Shown: positions 46,835 through 56,653, counted from the first letter of the stretch. The stretch: DNA of 64,000 nucleotides from Paenibacillus sp. cl123 (GCF_900101595.1 NZ_FMYY01000012.1:14279-78278); one strand, 5' to 3'. The notes: generated from the letters alone by a model not told the origin. Program-made: numbers and translations.

Positions 46835-48709
46835 ATGCAAATTGCTTACCACTATTTGAAGCTAAGGGAATTTTACGGGGATGCGGAAAAGGAGCCTGTA
46901 GAAGTAACGCTTGAGCAGCTTGCAGAAGTGTTGTGCTGTACACGGCGTAACGTGAAGCTGATTGTGAAGCAGTGTCAGGAGCTGGGATGGATCGAGTGGC
47001 AGGCTGGGCGGGGCAGGGGAAATCGTTCCATCCTGACATTTAACATGGCATCGAATGACGTAATAAGCTCATGGGTCCGGAACAAAATAGACAAGGGTCA
47101 GTATTCGCAAGCGATGGAGCTTATGCGCAAGTATGATCCGGACTCATCGCTTCACCAACAACTAACAGAATCGATCTATAAGCAATTTGGCATCCGATCC
47201 ACGTCCTATAATAAGGGGCGCATCGATTTGCTGCGGCTTCCTTTTTACCGGGAAATGCCTGTACTGGATCCGGTCAACGCAACCCTTAGGACAGAGCTGC
47301 ATATGATCGGTCAGCTTTTCGACACACTTGTGGAATGGGATGGTTCACAGGCCGTTTTTATACCCCGGCTTGCCGTGCACTGGGAGCAGAATAGGGATGG
47401 AACCGAATGGACGTTTTATTTGCGCAAAGGCGTCCTTTTTCATAATAAAAAAGAGCTGACCTCTGCAGATGTCCGTCATACGCTTATGCGCCTCGGGAAG
47501 CTGGACTCGGATTGCGCCCATCAGAAGCTGGATAGTCCGAGCTGTGAATGGAAGATACTTCGTATTCGGAGCATAGAAGCCACCCATCGCTATGCGCTGC
47601 GTATTCAACTGGATGCGCCAAGCTCTTTACTGCTGCATTATTTAGCCGCACCCCAGGCATCCGTTATTCCATGTCGGACTCACGAGTATAATGAGCGGTT
47701 ACCGATTGGAACCGGACCGTTTAAGCTGATGCGTAATGACGCGGAGATGGTCGTTCTGGAGGCGTTCGCGGACTACTACCGGGAGAGGGCGCAGCTCGAT
47801 AAGATTGAAATTTGGATATTGAAGGAGCTGCGTACACAAAAAATGCCCGATGGCGGTCTGGGCGGACAACCTATTCTCTACACGCACCCGTTCCAAATTC
47901 ATACGCTTGCTCCAACGGGGACCACGATTATGGAACAGACGGAGGGAGGCTGCGCGTTCATCATCATGAACGGCCGCAAGCAAGGACCGTTACTGGACCC
48001 TGCTAAGCGGCGCAGGCTGCGAAAGCTTCTGCAGCCCGAGAAGTGCGTGGAGGAGCTTGGAGGTAATCGGAGCGGGGCGGCGTACAGCTTTTTTCCGGAT
48101 TGGAGTGCCGCTATAGCGGCTCGGTTATCGGTAGAGAATGAGACCGAGAACGCGGAGACCGAACGGGAAGCGGCTGCAGCAGATACGAGGGTTTCTTTAG
48201 ACACCGATGATTATCAAAGCTCGCTTCAGCTGTACACGCACGCCATCTTGAACAATTCGCTTGAGCAGACGGCTCGGTGGATTCAGCAGCGGTGTGCCTC
48301 CGCAGGCATCCTTGTACACATTCACGTTCTGCCTTACGAACAATTCAGCCGGCCTGGAGCGTTGGACGCTGCGGATATCGTGCTGCTTAATGCTATTACA
48401 ACGAATAATCGGGAATGGTCGCTGATGCATGTACTGCTCCATGCCAACTATGGGGTTCATCGCTTCGTTGATCCGGTATTGTCAAGCGAGCTTGGTCAAA
48501 GATATGCGGCCATTGCCCGTGAAACGGATCCTGCTGCCCGATCTGTGCTTTTACAGGAGGTGGAAGCTTTGCTGCTGCGTCATGATGCGCTTCATTTTCT
48601 TTACCATTTGCGGCAAGCGGCCTTTTACCATCCGAACCTGTTCGGAACAGAAAAAATCAACCCCTATGGCTGGGTTGATTTTCGTGAGCTGTCACTGCGT
48701 CCTGAATAG
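46835..48709 (+). CDS. SgrR-like transcriptional regulator with solute-binding domain
   Basis: The 624-residue protein starts at ATG 46835 (MQIAYHYLKLREFYG) behind TTAAGGAGAG. The first about 75 residues form an SgrR_N-type winged helix (LEQLAEVLCCTRRNVKLIVKQCQELGWIEWQAGRGRGNRS). The rest resembles an SBP_bac_5 oligopeptide/nickel binding fold (RTELHMIGQLFDTLVEWDG ... GTEWTFYLRKGVLFHNKKELTSADVRHT). It has no signal peptide, so the binding fold acts inside the cell as a ligand sensor, as in SgrR, which responds to phosphosugar stress in E. coli. The ligand here is unknown. It is divergent from the DMT exporter. Confidence 0.88.
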   Translation: MQIAYHYLKLREFYGDAEKEPVEVTLEQLAEVLCCTRRNVKLIVKQCQELGWIEWQAGRGRGNRSILTFNMASNDVISSWVRNKIDKGQYSQAMELMRKYDPDSSLHQQLTESIYKQFGIRSTSYNKGRIDLLRLPFYREMPVLDPVNATLRTELHMIGQLFDTLVEWDGSQAVFIPRLAVHWEQNRDGTEWTFYLRKGVLFHNKKELTSADVRHTLMRLGKLDSDCAHQKLDSPSCEWKILRIRSIEATHRYALRIQLDAPSSLLLHYLAAPQASVIPCRTHEYNERLPIGTGPFKLMRNDAEMVVLEAFADYYRERAQLDKIEIWILKELRTQKMPDGGLGGQPILYTHPFQIHTLAPTGTTIMEQTEGGCAFIIMNGRKQGPLLDPAKRRRLRKLLQPEKCVEELGGNRSGAAYSFFPDWSAAIAARLSVENETENAETEREAAAADTRVSLDTDDYQSSLQLYTHAILNNSLEQTARWIQQRCASAGILVHIHVLPYEQFSRPGALDAADIVLLNAITTNNREWSLMHVLLHANYGVHRFVDPVLSSELGQRYAAIARETDPAARSVLLQEVEALLLRHDALHFLYHLRQAAFYHPNLFGTEKINPYGWVDFRELSLRPE

Positions 48710-48889
48710 GTTTATCAGTGTAGATTCACCGTTAGTTGAAGAGCGGCTTATCGCGAGGCCGGCTTCTTTGATGATGATTTAGGCGAATTAACCGATATAT
48801 TTTGAAGGAGCAAGAGTGATTGCGCTGGAAATAGGGTTTCAACCGGCGAGAAGAGTGTGATGGATTCGGCTATCTGAGCAAGGAATAAA

Positions 48890-48942
48890 TCCCAAAACGG
48901 CTGTTTCCCGCGCATCTTGCGCTGGAAACAGCCGTTTTGTCG
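48890..48942. terminator. Bidirectional terminator between convergent genes
   Basis: A perfect 15-bp stem AAAACGGCTGTTTCC / GGAAACAGCCGTTTT has A- and T-rich ends on both strands. It serves the SgrR-like gene on the plus strand and the FAD oxidoreductase on the minus strand. Confidence 0.8.
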
Positions 48943-48977
48943 AGCGGCGGCCTTGCGGTAGGCCAAGCAAGCGAGCG

Positions 48978-50327
48978 TTAACGGAGCAGCGCGCCGTGCC
49001 GCTCCAGCTCCTGCTGAAGCTGACGGACATCAATCTCGGCAGGCGAGGTCTGTCCGCGGACGGCCAGCGCAGCGGCCGTTCCCGCCGCTTGCCCGGTTGC
49101 CATGCAGCTCGGAGTGAGCCGGGTCGTGGCAAGCGCTTCATGAGAGGTGGAGATGCAGCGGCCGCCTGCCAGCAGATTCTCGATTTTTTGCGGCAGCAGG
49201 CAGCGATAAGGTATGTCGTACGCGCCGTCGCCTTCCACCCAGGCGGCGGTGACTCCTTTGCCCGAAGGGTCATGGATGTCGATCGGGTAGCCGCTGCGGG
49301 CGATGCAGTCGTCGAAGCGACGGCCCTGAACAACATCGTCGACCTGGAGCGCATAGAGGCCGTCGATCCGGCGCGTCTCGCGGATGCCGATCTGCGCGCC
49401 GACGGAGGAGATGGATGCGTTCTCGAAGCCGGGCAGCCGCTCGCGCATAAACTTCGCGACCATCAGCACCTGCCGTCGTCCCAGGTCCTCGGCTTCGGTC
49501 AAGTCCTCGACGTTTGTCCCGTCCAGTCCCTGGACGCGCGTCGTATTCACCAGCACCTCATCCGCTTCAGGGCCGGTGAAGAACAGCACCTGATCCCGGT
49601 TAATCGGCAGATCCGCTTCCTTCCAGTGCTTGTAGTACCCGAGCACGCCTGACAAAGGCAGGGACTCCAGCTCCGCAAACGGAGTCTTGTGGTAAAATTC
49701 CTCCGGATGGGCCAGCATGTAAGCCTTGACTCGCGCGAGATCGACGCCTCTCATCCGGAACTTCATCGTCATCGGCTGCGTCAGCCGGTCGCCTTCCCGT
49801 CCCTGGAGGCAGGGCGCGCCTGCCAAATACGCGATGTCGGCGTCGCCGGTCGTATCGATGAACAACCGCCCCCGCACCTCGAGCTTGCCCGACTTGGTGG
49901 TCAGCCGGACGGCTTCGATCCGGTCGCCTTCCGTTTGCACTTCATCCACGAAGCTGTGCGCGAGCAGCCGCACCCCCGCTTCCTTCAGCATATCGAGGGC
50001 CAATACCTTGTACACCTCGGGATGATACGGAGTAATCGTATGGACGAAGCCGACAGTATCGCGTACATGCCCCGGAGAGGCACCCTGCGCCATCAGCCTG
50101 TCGATAATCTCCTGGGCCAGCCCGGCGATGACCTGCTTGCCGGAGGTGGTGTGGAACGTCATCCAGGGATAAACGGAGGCCGCCGTAGACATGCCTCCAA
50201 GGAAGCCGTACCGTTCGATCAGCACGGTACGCGCTCCGCTGCGGCCGGCGCTGACCGCCGCATTGATGCCCGCCGGGCCGCCGCCGCAGACGACGACATC
50301 AGCTTCGATAATCCGGTTCATTTTCAT
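48978..50327 (-). CDS. FAD-dependent oxidoreductase, paralogue of 38975-40468
   Basis: The 449-residue protein has an FAD motif ADVVVCGGGPAGINAAVSAGRSG followed by LIERYGFLGGMST, a FIDTTGDADIAYLAGAP segment and a C-terminal CISTSHEALATTRLTPSCMATGQAAG. It shares the fold and many blocks with the larger paralogue at 38975 (including TRVQGLDGTNVEDLT and GIRETR). It has no signal peptide. It is divergent from a LacI-type regulator, with paired half-operators between them, so it is probably regulated by a sugar. The substrate is unknown. Confidence 0.88.
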   Translation of the reverse strand: MKMNRIIEADVVVCGGGPAGINAAVSAGRSGARTVLIERYGFLGGMSTAASVYPWMTFHTTSGKQVIAGLAQEIIDRLMAQGASPGHVRDTVGFVHTITPYHPEVYKVLALDMLKEAGVRLLAHSFVDEVQTEGDRIEAVRLTTKSGKLEVRGRLFIDTTGDADIAYLAGAPCLQGREGDRLTQPMTMKFRMRGVDLARVKAYMLAHPEEFYHKTPFAELESLPLSGVLGYYKHWKEADLPINRDQVLFFTGPEADEVLVNTTRVQGLDGTNVEDLTEAEDLGRRQVLMVAKFMRERLPGFENASISSVGAQIGIRETRRIDGLYALQVDDVVQGRRFDDCIARSGYPIDIHDPSGKGVTAAWVEGDGAYDIPYRCLLPQKIENLLAGGRCISTSHEALATTRLTPSCMATGQAAGTAAALAVRGQTSPAEIDVRQLQQELERHGALLR

Positions 50328-50385
50328 CTCTCGCTTTCTGTATATAGAAGATATACCCTCAGTATAAGGCGAATTTTGCTGTACA

Positions 50386-50410
50386 TTTAGTTTAAAATTA
50401 GTTTAAACTA
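50386..50410. promoter_or_regulatory. Paired palindromic operator for the LacI-type regulator
   Basis: The perfect 12-bp palindrome TAGTTTAAACTA (50399-50410) is preceded by a half-copy TTAGTTTAAA 11 bp upstream. It lies between the divergent oxidoreductase and LacI genes, the usual site for autoregulation. Confidence 0.6.
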
Positions 50411-50444
50411 TTTGCATATCAGACAGCGGAGGGAGAAGTGGACG

Positions 50445-51479
50445 ATGCGGCGCAAACGAGTTACGCTGCAGCATCTGGCGGATCGGCTGGGGCTGACGAT
50501 TCAAACGGTTTCCAAGGCGCTGCGCGGCCATCCGGGCATGTCGGAGCAGACCCGCAGCGAGGTCATACGGCTGGCCCGGGAGCTCGGCTACTGGACGAAG
50601 GAGCAGCAGCAGTCGTTCAGCTTCGACCGGATTGCCCCTTTTCCCGTGATGCAGAGACGGTTTGTGCTGGTGCAGACGGAAGGCTCTTTGAACTTTAACC
50701 GTCTGCTGCTTGAAGGGCTGCATGAGCGGTTCATGGAGTTCGGGCACCGGGTGCAGCCGCTGCTTGTTCCATCGGGCCTGACGGGAGAAGCGTTTCACGA
50801 ATGGGCCGAGGCCCGGGAGCTTCATTATGCGGACGGGTTGTTTATCGCTCCCCGGATGGGGCAGGGCGATGTGGAGGAGAGGCTGCTGGAGATGAAGGTT
50901 CCCCGCATGCTGCTTAACTTTCCCCCGCCTGAGGCGAAGGTGGACAGCGTCATCTGGGATGTTTACGAGGCGATGCATCAGGCGGTGCGTCATCTGCTGC
51001 GGCTCGGACACCGCCGGCTGCTTTATGTCGGAAGCACCGCCGGCCAGCGCGGCTTCGCGCTGCGCTGGCAAGCCTTCTGCGAGGCGATGGGGGAGGCGGG
51101 GCTTTCCGCCGACCCCGCAGAGCATTGCACGCAGCGGCCTGCCGGACGCCGCTGGCTGGACGACTTCGCGGCATTGTATGCGTCCAGGCGGCCGAGTGCG
51201 GTTATTTGCGGGATCGATGAGGAAACGAGAGGCGTCTATGACGAGCTGCTCAGGCTGGGCATTGACGTTCCGCGGGAATGCTCGCTCGTGGCGTTCCTCA
51301 ATGAGCAGACGCCGGAACTGCCCGTATGCTCACGGCCGCTGCTGCTGATCCGGGCGACCGGTTACCGGGCCGCCGACCGCATGCTGTGGCGCATCGCCAA
51401 CCCGCAGCTGCCTTATGAGCACATCCGGCTGCGGGGCGACTTTATCGGCGGCAGTACGACAGGTCCGCCCACCGGATGA
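50445..51479 (+). CDS. LacI family transcriptional regulator
   Basis: The 344-residue protein is taken from ATG 50445 (MRRKRVTLQHLADRLGL), after GGAGGGAG. The LacI HTH (TLQHLADRLGLTIQTVSKALRGHPGMSEQTRSEVIRLARELGYW) is followed by a periplasmic-binding-like ligand domain (FVLVQTEG ... GLFIAP ... HLLRLGHRRLLYVGSTAGQRG). The effector is probably a sugar. The palindrome upstream suggests autoregulation and control of the divergent oxidoreductase. Confidence 0.92.
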   Translation: MRRKRVTLQHLADRLGLTIQTVSKALRGHPGMSEQTRSEVIRLARELGYWTKEQQQSFSFDRIAPFPVMQRRFVLVQTEGSLNFNRLLLEGLHERFMEFGHRVQPLLVPSGLTGEAFHEWAEARELHYADGLFIAPRMGQGDVEERLLEMKVPRMLLNFPPPEAKVDSVIWDVYEAMHQAVRHLLRLGHRRLLYVGSTAGQRGFALRWQAFCEAMGEAGLSADPAEHCTQRPAGRRWLDDFAALYASRRPSAVICGIDEETRGVYDELLRLGIDVPRECSLVAFLNEQTPELPVCSRPLLLIRATGYRAADRMLWRIANPQLPYEHIRLRGDFIGGSTTGPPTG

Positions 51480-51690
51480 TGCGCTGGGGAGGGCAACTCC
51501 TGCTTGCGTCCCGGGTACATCCGTATCCGGCAAGATGTACAGCACGGTGCAACAGGCGTATAATCAAGGGCATAAGCCATAGGGCGCGGAGTCCCGTACC
51601 CGACTTTGAGTTCGGACCGGAGAGAGCAGCTGAGCCGGGGCGAGCGAGCGGCGGTATCCGTGACCGCTATGGATGAAAGGGGAGCGACAT

Positions 51691-52188
51691 ATGATTTTCG
51701 GAGATATGCGTCATTACGAGGCAGAGAAGCATACGTATCCGGCGGTTATCCGCAAGGGGCTGGAGCAGATCGCAAGTCTGAAGCTGGCCGAACAGGAGGC
51801 GGGCCGCTACGAGATCGAGGAGGGGCTGATGTTTGCCCTCGTGCAGGAGCCGGTGACCAAGCCTGCGGCGGAGCAGAAGTTTGAATCGCATGAGCAGCAT
51901 GTAGACATTCAGTACCTAATCAGCGGGATGGAAAGCATCGAAGTCGTGCGGCATTCTTCTGAGCTGACGGTAGCCGTGGATGAGATGGCGGGTAAAGACT
52001 ACGTCTTTTACGAAGAAGCGGAGGGAGCGTCCCGACTGGTGCTGAGCCCGGGACAATTCGCTGTGTTCTATCCTTGGGACGTACATAAGCCTTGCTGCGC
52101 GGCGGCTGGCAGCCCGAACGGGCAGCAGATCAAGAAGGTTGTCATCAAAATCCATAAGCGGCTGTGGGACGCGGCTTCGGCCGAATAA
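51691..52188 (+). CDS. YhcH/YjgK/YiaL family protein
   Basis: The 165-residue protein is taken from ATG 51691 (MIFGDMRHYEAEKHTY), with an upstream in-frame ATG at 51673 that overlaps AAAGGGGAG. The conserved FESHEQHVDIQYLISG and FAVFYPWDVHKPCC blocks supply the metal-ligand histidines and glutamate of this cupin family. Members are found with sialic acid or uncommon sugar catabolism genes. A TATAAT at about 51554 lies upstream. It probably works with the ADP-ribosylglycohydrolase-like gene 120 bp downstream or with the LacI-regulated genes. Confidence 0.9.
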   Translation: MIFGDMRHYEAEKHTYPAVIRKGLEQIASLKLAEQEAGRYEIEEGLMFALVQEPVTKPAAEQKFESHEQHVDIQYLISGMESIEVVRHSSELTVAVDEMAGKDYVFYEEAEGASRLVLSPGQFAVFYPWDVHKPCCAAAGSPNGQQIKKVVIKIHKRLWDAASAE

Positions 52189-52310
52189 TCCTTTGCGGAC
52201 GGAGGGCCGGTGAACGGTCATTTTCCGGATCGGACAAAGATCGATGCTGTCGGCGCGAAGCGGAGGGGTGAATTGCCAGACCGGCTTAATAGAAAGGAGA
52301 GGGATCAACC

Positions 52311-53204
52311 ATGGAACTGTCCCAGCGTATTAAAGGAGCCTTGTACGGCGTTGCGGTCGGCGACGCATTGGGCGGAACGACGGAGTTTATGAGCCGTCAG
52401 GAGATTGCAAAGCGGCATGGCTATTTACGGACTATCATCGGCGGCGGCGTATGGAATCTGGAGGCCGGTGAAGTCACCGATGATACGATGATGACGCTTT
52501 GCGTGGCCGAGGGCATTCTCGAGCATCCGGAGGACCCGGTTCAGCCTATCGGGGAACGATTCATGGTCTGGTACCGCTCCGATCCGAAGGACATCGGCAA
52601 CATTATCCGGCAAGTCTTCCAGCGCTATGAAGGCAATTGGTTCGAGGCGGCGCTGGCCGCTCACCATGATCTGGGGCGCAGCGCCGGCAACGGCTCGCTC
52701 ATGCGCTGCCTGCCGGCAGCGCTGGCTTACGCGGATCCGGCTCAGCTGGAGAACGTATCGCGCTTGCAGTCCAGAATGACTCACTACGATGAGCGTTGCG
52801 ATCAGGCATGCATCTGCTACAACCGGATTGCATGGCGGCTGCTGCGCGGAGAGGAGCTGCGCGCTGCGATCGCAGCGGAGATCGCGGGCACGGATTACGC
52901 GGATGTGCTGACGCTGGCCGGAGAGCCGGACTGCGAGCCGAGCGGCTTCGTCGCCGATACGTTCCGCTGGGTGCTGTATCTGCTGCTGCACGGGCAGTCG
53001 TTTGCCGATGTCGTGCAGCGGGCCGCCAATCTGGGCGGCGACAGCGATACCATCGGCGCGATAGCGGGTGGCCTTGCCGGCGCGTATTACGGGTACGAGG
53101 GCATACCGGGCGAATACGCCGGCGCGATTTTGATCCGCGGCCGGTTGGATGCGGCAGTCGCAGGAATCTGCAAGCTGCGCCTGGGCAGCGGCGGGACGGT
53201 GTAA
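52311..53204 (+). CDS. ADP-ribosylglycohydrolase (DraG/ARH) family protein
   Basis: The 297-residue protein starts at ATG 52311 behind AGAAAGGAGAGG. Metal-binding signatures are complete: GALYGVAVGDALGGTTEF, VTDDTMMTL, GRSAGNGSLMRCLPAAL and LGGDSDTIGAIAGGLAGAYYG, which hold two Mg ions in DraG-like enzymes. The family removes ADP-ribose from proteins or acts on ADP-ribose-like metabolites. No ADP-ribosyltransferase or NUDIX partner was seen nearby, so a sugar- or nucleoside-related hydrolase role is equally possible. Confidence 0.92.
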   Translation: MELSQRIKGALYGVAVGDALGGTTEFMSRQEIAKRHGYLRTIIGGGVWNLEAGEVTDDTMMTLCVAEGILEHPEDPVQPIGERFMVWYRSDPKDIGNIIRQVFQRYEGNWFEAALAAHHDLGRSAGNGSLMRCLPAALAYADPAQLENVSRLQSRMTHYDERCDQACICYNRIAWRLLRGEELRAAIAAEIAGTDYADVLTLAGEPDCEPSGFVADTFRWVLYLLLHGQSFADVVQRAANLGGDSDTIGAIAGGLAGAYYGYEGIPGEYAGAILIRGRLDAAVAGICKLRLGSGGTV

Positions 53205-53247
53205 AGAGCTTCCTCTCTGATGCAAAGGAGAGGAGGCTCTTTTTGTT
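53203..53247 (+). terminator. Rho-independent terminator after the ADP-ribosylglycohydrolase gene
   Basis: AAAGAGCTTCCTCTC pairs with GAGAGGAGGCTCTTT around a 10-nt loop and is followed by TTTTTG. Confidence 0.9.
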
Positions 53248-53351
53248 TGCCTGCCGGATGCCTCCTAAAATTTACAAAAACCTATCATTTCAGATCGTTA
53301 ACCTGTGGTAGAATAATAGAGGAGTTATTCATTATTTTACTAGGGAGGAAT

Positions 53352-56300
53352 ATGATGGGAATTATAGCCAAGCTCCAAACCAGGTGGATGAAGTCCGTGC
53401 TTGCCCTGTCCTTGGCGCTGCCGCTGCAGGCGGGCTTCTTGGCAGGGATGCCAGCCGCGCTGGCCGAAGGGCCGGCAGACCCGGCTCCTTATATCGAAGC
53501 CAAGGTCGTCAACGAGAATGCCGGCAAGAAGGTGCTCTTCGACAATACGCACGCGCAGACGGCAGGAGCCGCCGACTGGGTTATCGACGGAGGCTTCTCG
53601 GATTTCGGCCACGCGCTGGCGGCAAACGGCTACTATGTGAAGGAGCTGCGCAAAGCGGCGCCGTTCACGTATGACGACTTGAAGAGATACGATGTTTTCG
53701 TAATCGCCGAGCCGAACATTCCGTTCAAGCAAAGCGAGCAGGCCGCCATGGAGCAGTATGTGCAGGAGGGCGGCGCGATCTTCTTCATCGGGGATCATTA
53801 TAACGCCGACCGCAACAAAAACCGCTGGGACGGCTCTGAAGCGATCAACGGCTACCGCCGGGGCGCATGGGAGAACCCGGCCAAGGGAATGAGCGCGGAG
53901 GAGGCGAGCTCCGCTGCGATGCAGGGTGTGGTCAGCTCCGACTGGCTCGGCTCCAAGTTCGGCGTGCGCTTTCGATACAATGCGCTTGGAGACATAACGG
54001 CCAATCAAATTGTGGCGCCTGGCCAGGCATTCGGCATAACCGCGGGCGTCTCGGGCGTAGCCATGCATGCGGGATCGACGCTTGCGATTACGGACCCGAC
54101 CAAGGCGAAGGGAATCGTGTACCTGCCCCAGACTCAAGCGGCTTGGCCCAATGCGGTCGATCAAGGGGTGTACAACGGCGGAGGCCTTGCCGAGGGACCG
54201 TATGTGGCTGTTAGCAAGGCCGGTAAAGGCAAAGCGGCTTTTATCGGCGATTCTTCGCCGGTCGAGGATGCGACGCCGAAATATTTGCGTGAGGAGACGG
54301 GAGCCAGGAAAACAACGTACGACGGCTTCAAGGAACAGGATGACGCCGTACTGCTCGTAAATATCGTGAATTGGCTGTCTACGAAGGAAAGCTACACGAA
54401 TCTTGCCCAAGTAGACGGTCTGCAGCTCGATCAGCCGACTGCGCTGCTTCCGTTCGAAGCACCGGAGGCTTCGACGGAGCCGCAGGCCGAGCCTTGGTCG
54501 GCACCGGCGGCAGGTTACAAATGGTGGGATCGCGCGACGTTCAAGCCAGGATCATACGGCGCGACCGGCACAAACGCAACTTACAGCTTCGTGCATCAGG
54601 CCCAGCTGCCCAATGCGCAGGAGTTTCAACTCCGCGTCGTCGTTGACAGGCTGCCGGCTCATACTACGGTGTCCGGCTTCAGCGCAGGCATTTATTTGAC
54701 CGGAGGGACGCAGGTGGCTCTGTTTCAGAACGCCGACGGCACATGGCCGACCTCCTACAATTACAGCTCGGCGTTCAGCTTAACCTCGGACAGTCAAGGC
54801 CGGGCCTACAAGGATCTCACCGTCCGCATCAAGCCGGGTACGAGCGGATCGGCCAATCTCAGGCTGCGGCAGAATGGCACGAACCTTCTGACCAGCACGG
54901 TTACGCTTGCGAATGTACCGGCCGAACCGCTTCCGGATGAAGAAGGGCCGATTCCGGCCAAAATCACCGTGGCCGAAGCCCGCGGCCAGGCGGAAGGCAA
55001 GGTCGTCACCGTGGAAGGCGTCGTCACGACGGAGCCGGGAGCCTTTGGCGGACAGGCGTTTTATTTGCAGGACGCGACCGGGGGCATATATGTATTTCAA
55101 AGCCAGAGCGGCTTTCATCAAGGCGATGTCGTGAAGATCACCGCTCCTCTGGCCGTGTACAACACAGAGCTGGAGCTGATCGAGCCGGTTGCGATCGAGA
55201 AAACCGGAACGGCGCCGCTCCCTGCGCCGGTACAGGCTGCAACGGTCGATGCTTCCAATCAAGGCCAATTGGTGGAGCTGAGCAATGTCAAGATTGGCCC
55301 AATCGTCAGCGCGGCGCCGGCGGGCTCCTTCGAATTCGATGCGGTGCAGGGGGAGACTAGCAGCCATGTGCGGGTAGACGTGCGTACGGGCCTGCAGCAG
55401 TCGGGCTTCCCTTATCAGGAAGGCCAGACCGTGACGGTGAGAGGGATTGCCTCCATTTTCAAAGGGGTGTACCAGCTAAAGCCGCGCGGCTTGAGCGATT
55501 TTACGGCACAGGCGGATACAGCAGCTCCGGTGACAACGGCTTCCTTGTCCGAATCGCCGAACGCAAGCGGCTGGTTTAACCGCAGCGTCACCGTTACGCT
55601 GACAGCGGCAGAAGAAGAGTCCCTGCCCGTCAGCACATACTATTCGCTCAATGGGGAACCCGCCGTCTCGTATACGGCACCCTTCTCCATTGAAGCGGAG
55701 GGGACGCATACGATCCAATACTATTCGGCAGACAGCGCAGGCAATCAGGAGGCCGTGAAGACGGAGACGGTAAAGCTTGACAAGACCCCGCCTTCCGTCA
55801 CGCTGACCCAGTCAGGCAAGCCGGTCGGGGATGTGAAGTCTACGGAGACGGTCAGATTCGATCTTGTCAGCTCGGACGCCTGGTCCGGCGTCGCGGAGCA
55901 GAAGCTGCTGCTGGACGGTCAGGAAATCAGCAGCGGGGCTTCCCGCCCTGCCCAGGAGCTTGGCCTTGGTACGCATACCGTCCAATACCGCGTGACGGAT
56001 GCGGCAGGCAACGTGGCGGAGAAAAGCTACGCCTTCAAGGTGACCCAGCCGTCCTCGGCGGGCGCTCCCGGGAAGCCGGTGCTCTCGGACGATAACGGTC
56101 AGGACGGGCTGCGCGACGGCAGCTATATCATCACCATGAACATGTGGTGGGGCAATAACGGCTCCGAGTTCCGGTTATACGAAAATGGAACGCTGATCGG
56201 CACGAGCAGATTGACCGAAGCCGCACCGGCGGCTCAGGCTGCGAAGTCTGCTGTGACGGGACGCGTCAACGGCACGTATACGTATACGTGCGAGCTGATC

Positions 56301-56636
56301 AACGACAGCGGCTCGACGGCGTGCGAGCCGCACACGGTCACCGTAACGGACGCATCGCCGGCCAAGCCGGTGCTGTCTCAGGATAATTGGGACGGCGACG
56401 GCAGCTACCGGGTCACGATGAATATGTGGTGGGGAACGAACGGCTCCGAATACCGTCTCTACGAGAACGGAGAGCTGATCGATACCAAGGCGCTCCAGGC
56501 TGCGTCCCCGGGGGCGCAGCAGGCAGCTACCGATCTTACCGGACGGGCTCCCGGACAGTATGAGTACCGTGCAGAGCTGGTAAACAGCTCAGGCAGGACT
56601 TGGAGTGAAACGATTGTCGTTAAGGTTGTGAAGTAA
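53352..56636 (+). CDS. Secreted multidomain protein (GATase-like, OB-fold and Ig-like modules)
   Basis: The 1094-residue protein starts at ATG 53352 or 53355 behind TAGGGAGGAA. The signal peptide ends near ALAEG. Domains by approximate residue: class I glutamine amidotransferase-like (DUF4350-type) fold opening KVLFDNTHAQTAGAADWVIDGGF (45-345); an unrecognised beta domain (385-520); OB-fold opening KITVAEARGQAEGKVVTVEGVV (530-715), like the OB modules of secreted nucleases; OmpL47-like Ig domain (720-810); a second Ig-like domain (815-895); and two ChiA-N-like modules, each with MNMWWG and a GSEyRLYENG block (905-995 and 1000-1094). The whole may bind or process extracellular polymers; the amidotransferase-like domain has no evident Cys-His pair, so catalysis is doubtful. 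Confidence 0.85.
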   Translation: MMGIIAKLQTRWMKSVLALSLALPLQAGFLAGMPAALAEGPADPAPYIEAKVVNENAGKKVLFDNTHAQTAGAADWVIDGGFSDFGHALAANGYYVKELRKAAPFTYDDLKRYDVFVIAEPNIPFKQSEQAAMEQYVQEGGAIFFIGDHYNADRNKNRWDGSEAINGYRRGAWENPAKGMSAEEASSAAMQGVVSSDWLGSKFGVRFRYNALGDITANQIVAPGQAFGITAGVSGVAMHAGSTLAITDPTKAKGIVYLPQTQAAWPNAVDQGVYNGGGLAEGPYVAVSKAGKGKAAFIGDSSPVEDATPKYLREETGARKTTYDGFKEQDDAVLLVNIVNWLSTKESYTNLAQVDGLQLDQPTALLPFEAPEASTEPQAEPWSAPAAGYKWWDRATFKPGSYGATGTNATYSFVHQAQLPNAQEFQLRVVVDRLPAHTTVSGFSAGIYLTGGTQVALFQNADGTWPTSYNYSSAFSLTSDSQGRAYKDLTVRIKPGTSGSANLRLRQNGTNLLTSTVTLANVPAEPLPDEEGPIPAKITVAEARGQAEGKVVTVEGVVTTEPGAFGGQAFYLQDATGGIYVFQSQSGFHQGDVVKITAPLAVYNTELELIEPVAIEKTGTAPLPAPVQAATVDASNQGQLVELSNVKIGPIVSAAPAGSFEFDAVQGETSSHVRVDVRTGLQQSGFPYQEGQTVTVRGIASIFKGVYQLKPRGLSDFTAQADTAAPVTTASLSESPNASGWFNRSVTVTLTAAEEESLPVSTYYSLNGEPAVSYTAPFSIEAEGTHTIQYYSADSAGNQEAVKTETVKLDKTPPSVTLTQSGKPVGDVKSTETVRFDLVSSDAWSGVAEQKLLLDGQEISSGASRPAQELGLGTHTVQYRVTDAAGNVAEKSYAFKVTQPSSAGAPGKPVLSDDNGQDGLRDGSYIITMNMWWGNNGSEFRLYENGTLIGTSRLTEAAPAAQAAKSAVTGRVNGTYTYTCELINDSGSTACEPHTVTVTDASPAKPVLSQDNWDGDGSYRVTMNMWWGTNGSEYRLYENGELIDTKALQAASPGAQQAATDLTGRAPGQYEYRAELVNSSGRTWSETIVVKVVK

Positions 56637-56653
56637 CCGGGATGCTTATGGGT

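Noticed and set aside
48818-48862. Short frame with a good AAGGAG site (MIALEIGFQPARRV)
   Set aside because: Only 14 codons, without a recognised role; probably chance or a remnant.
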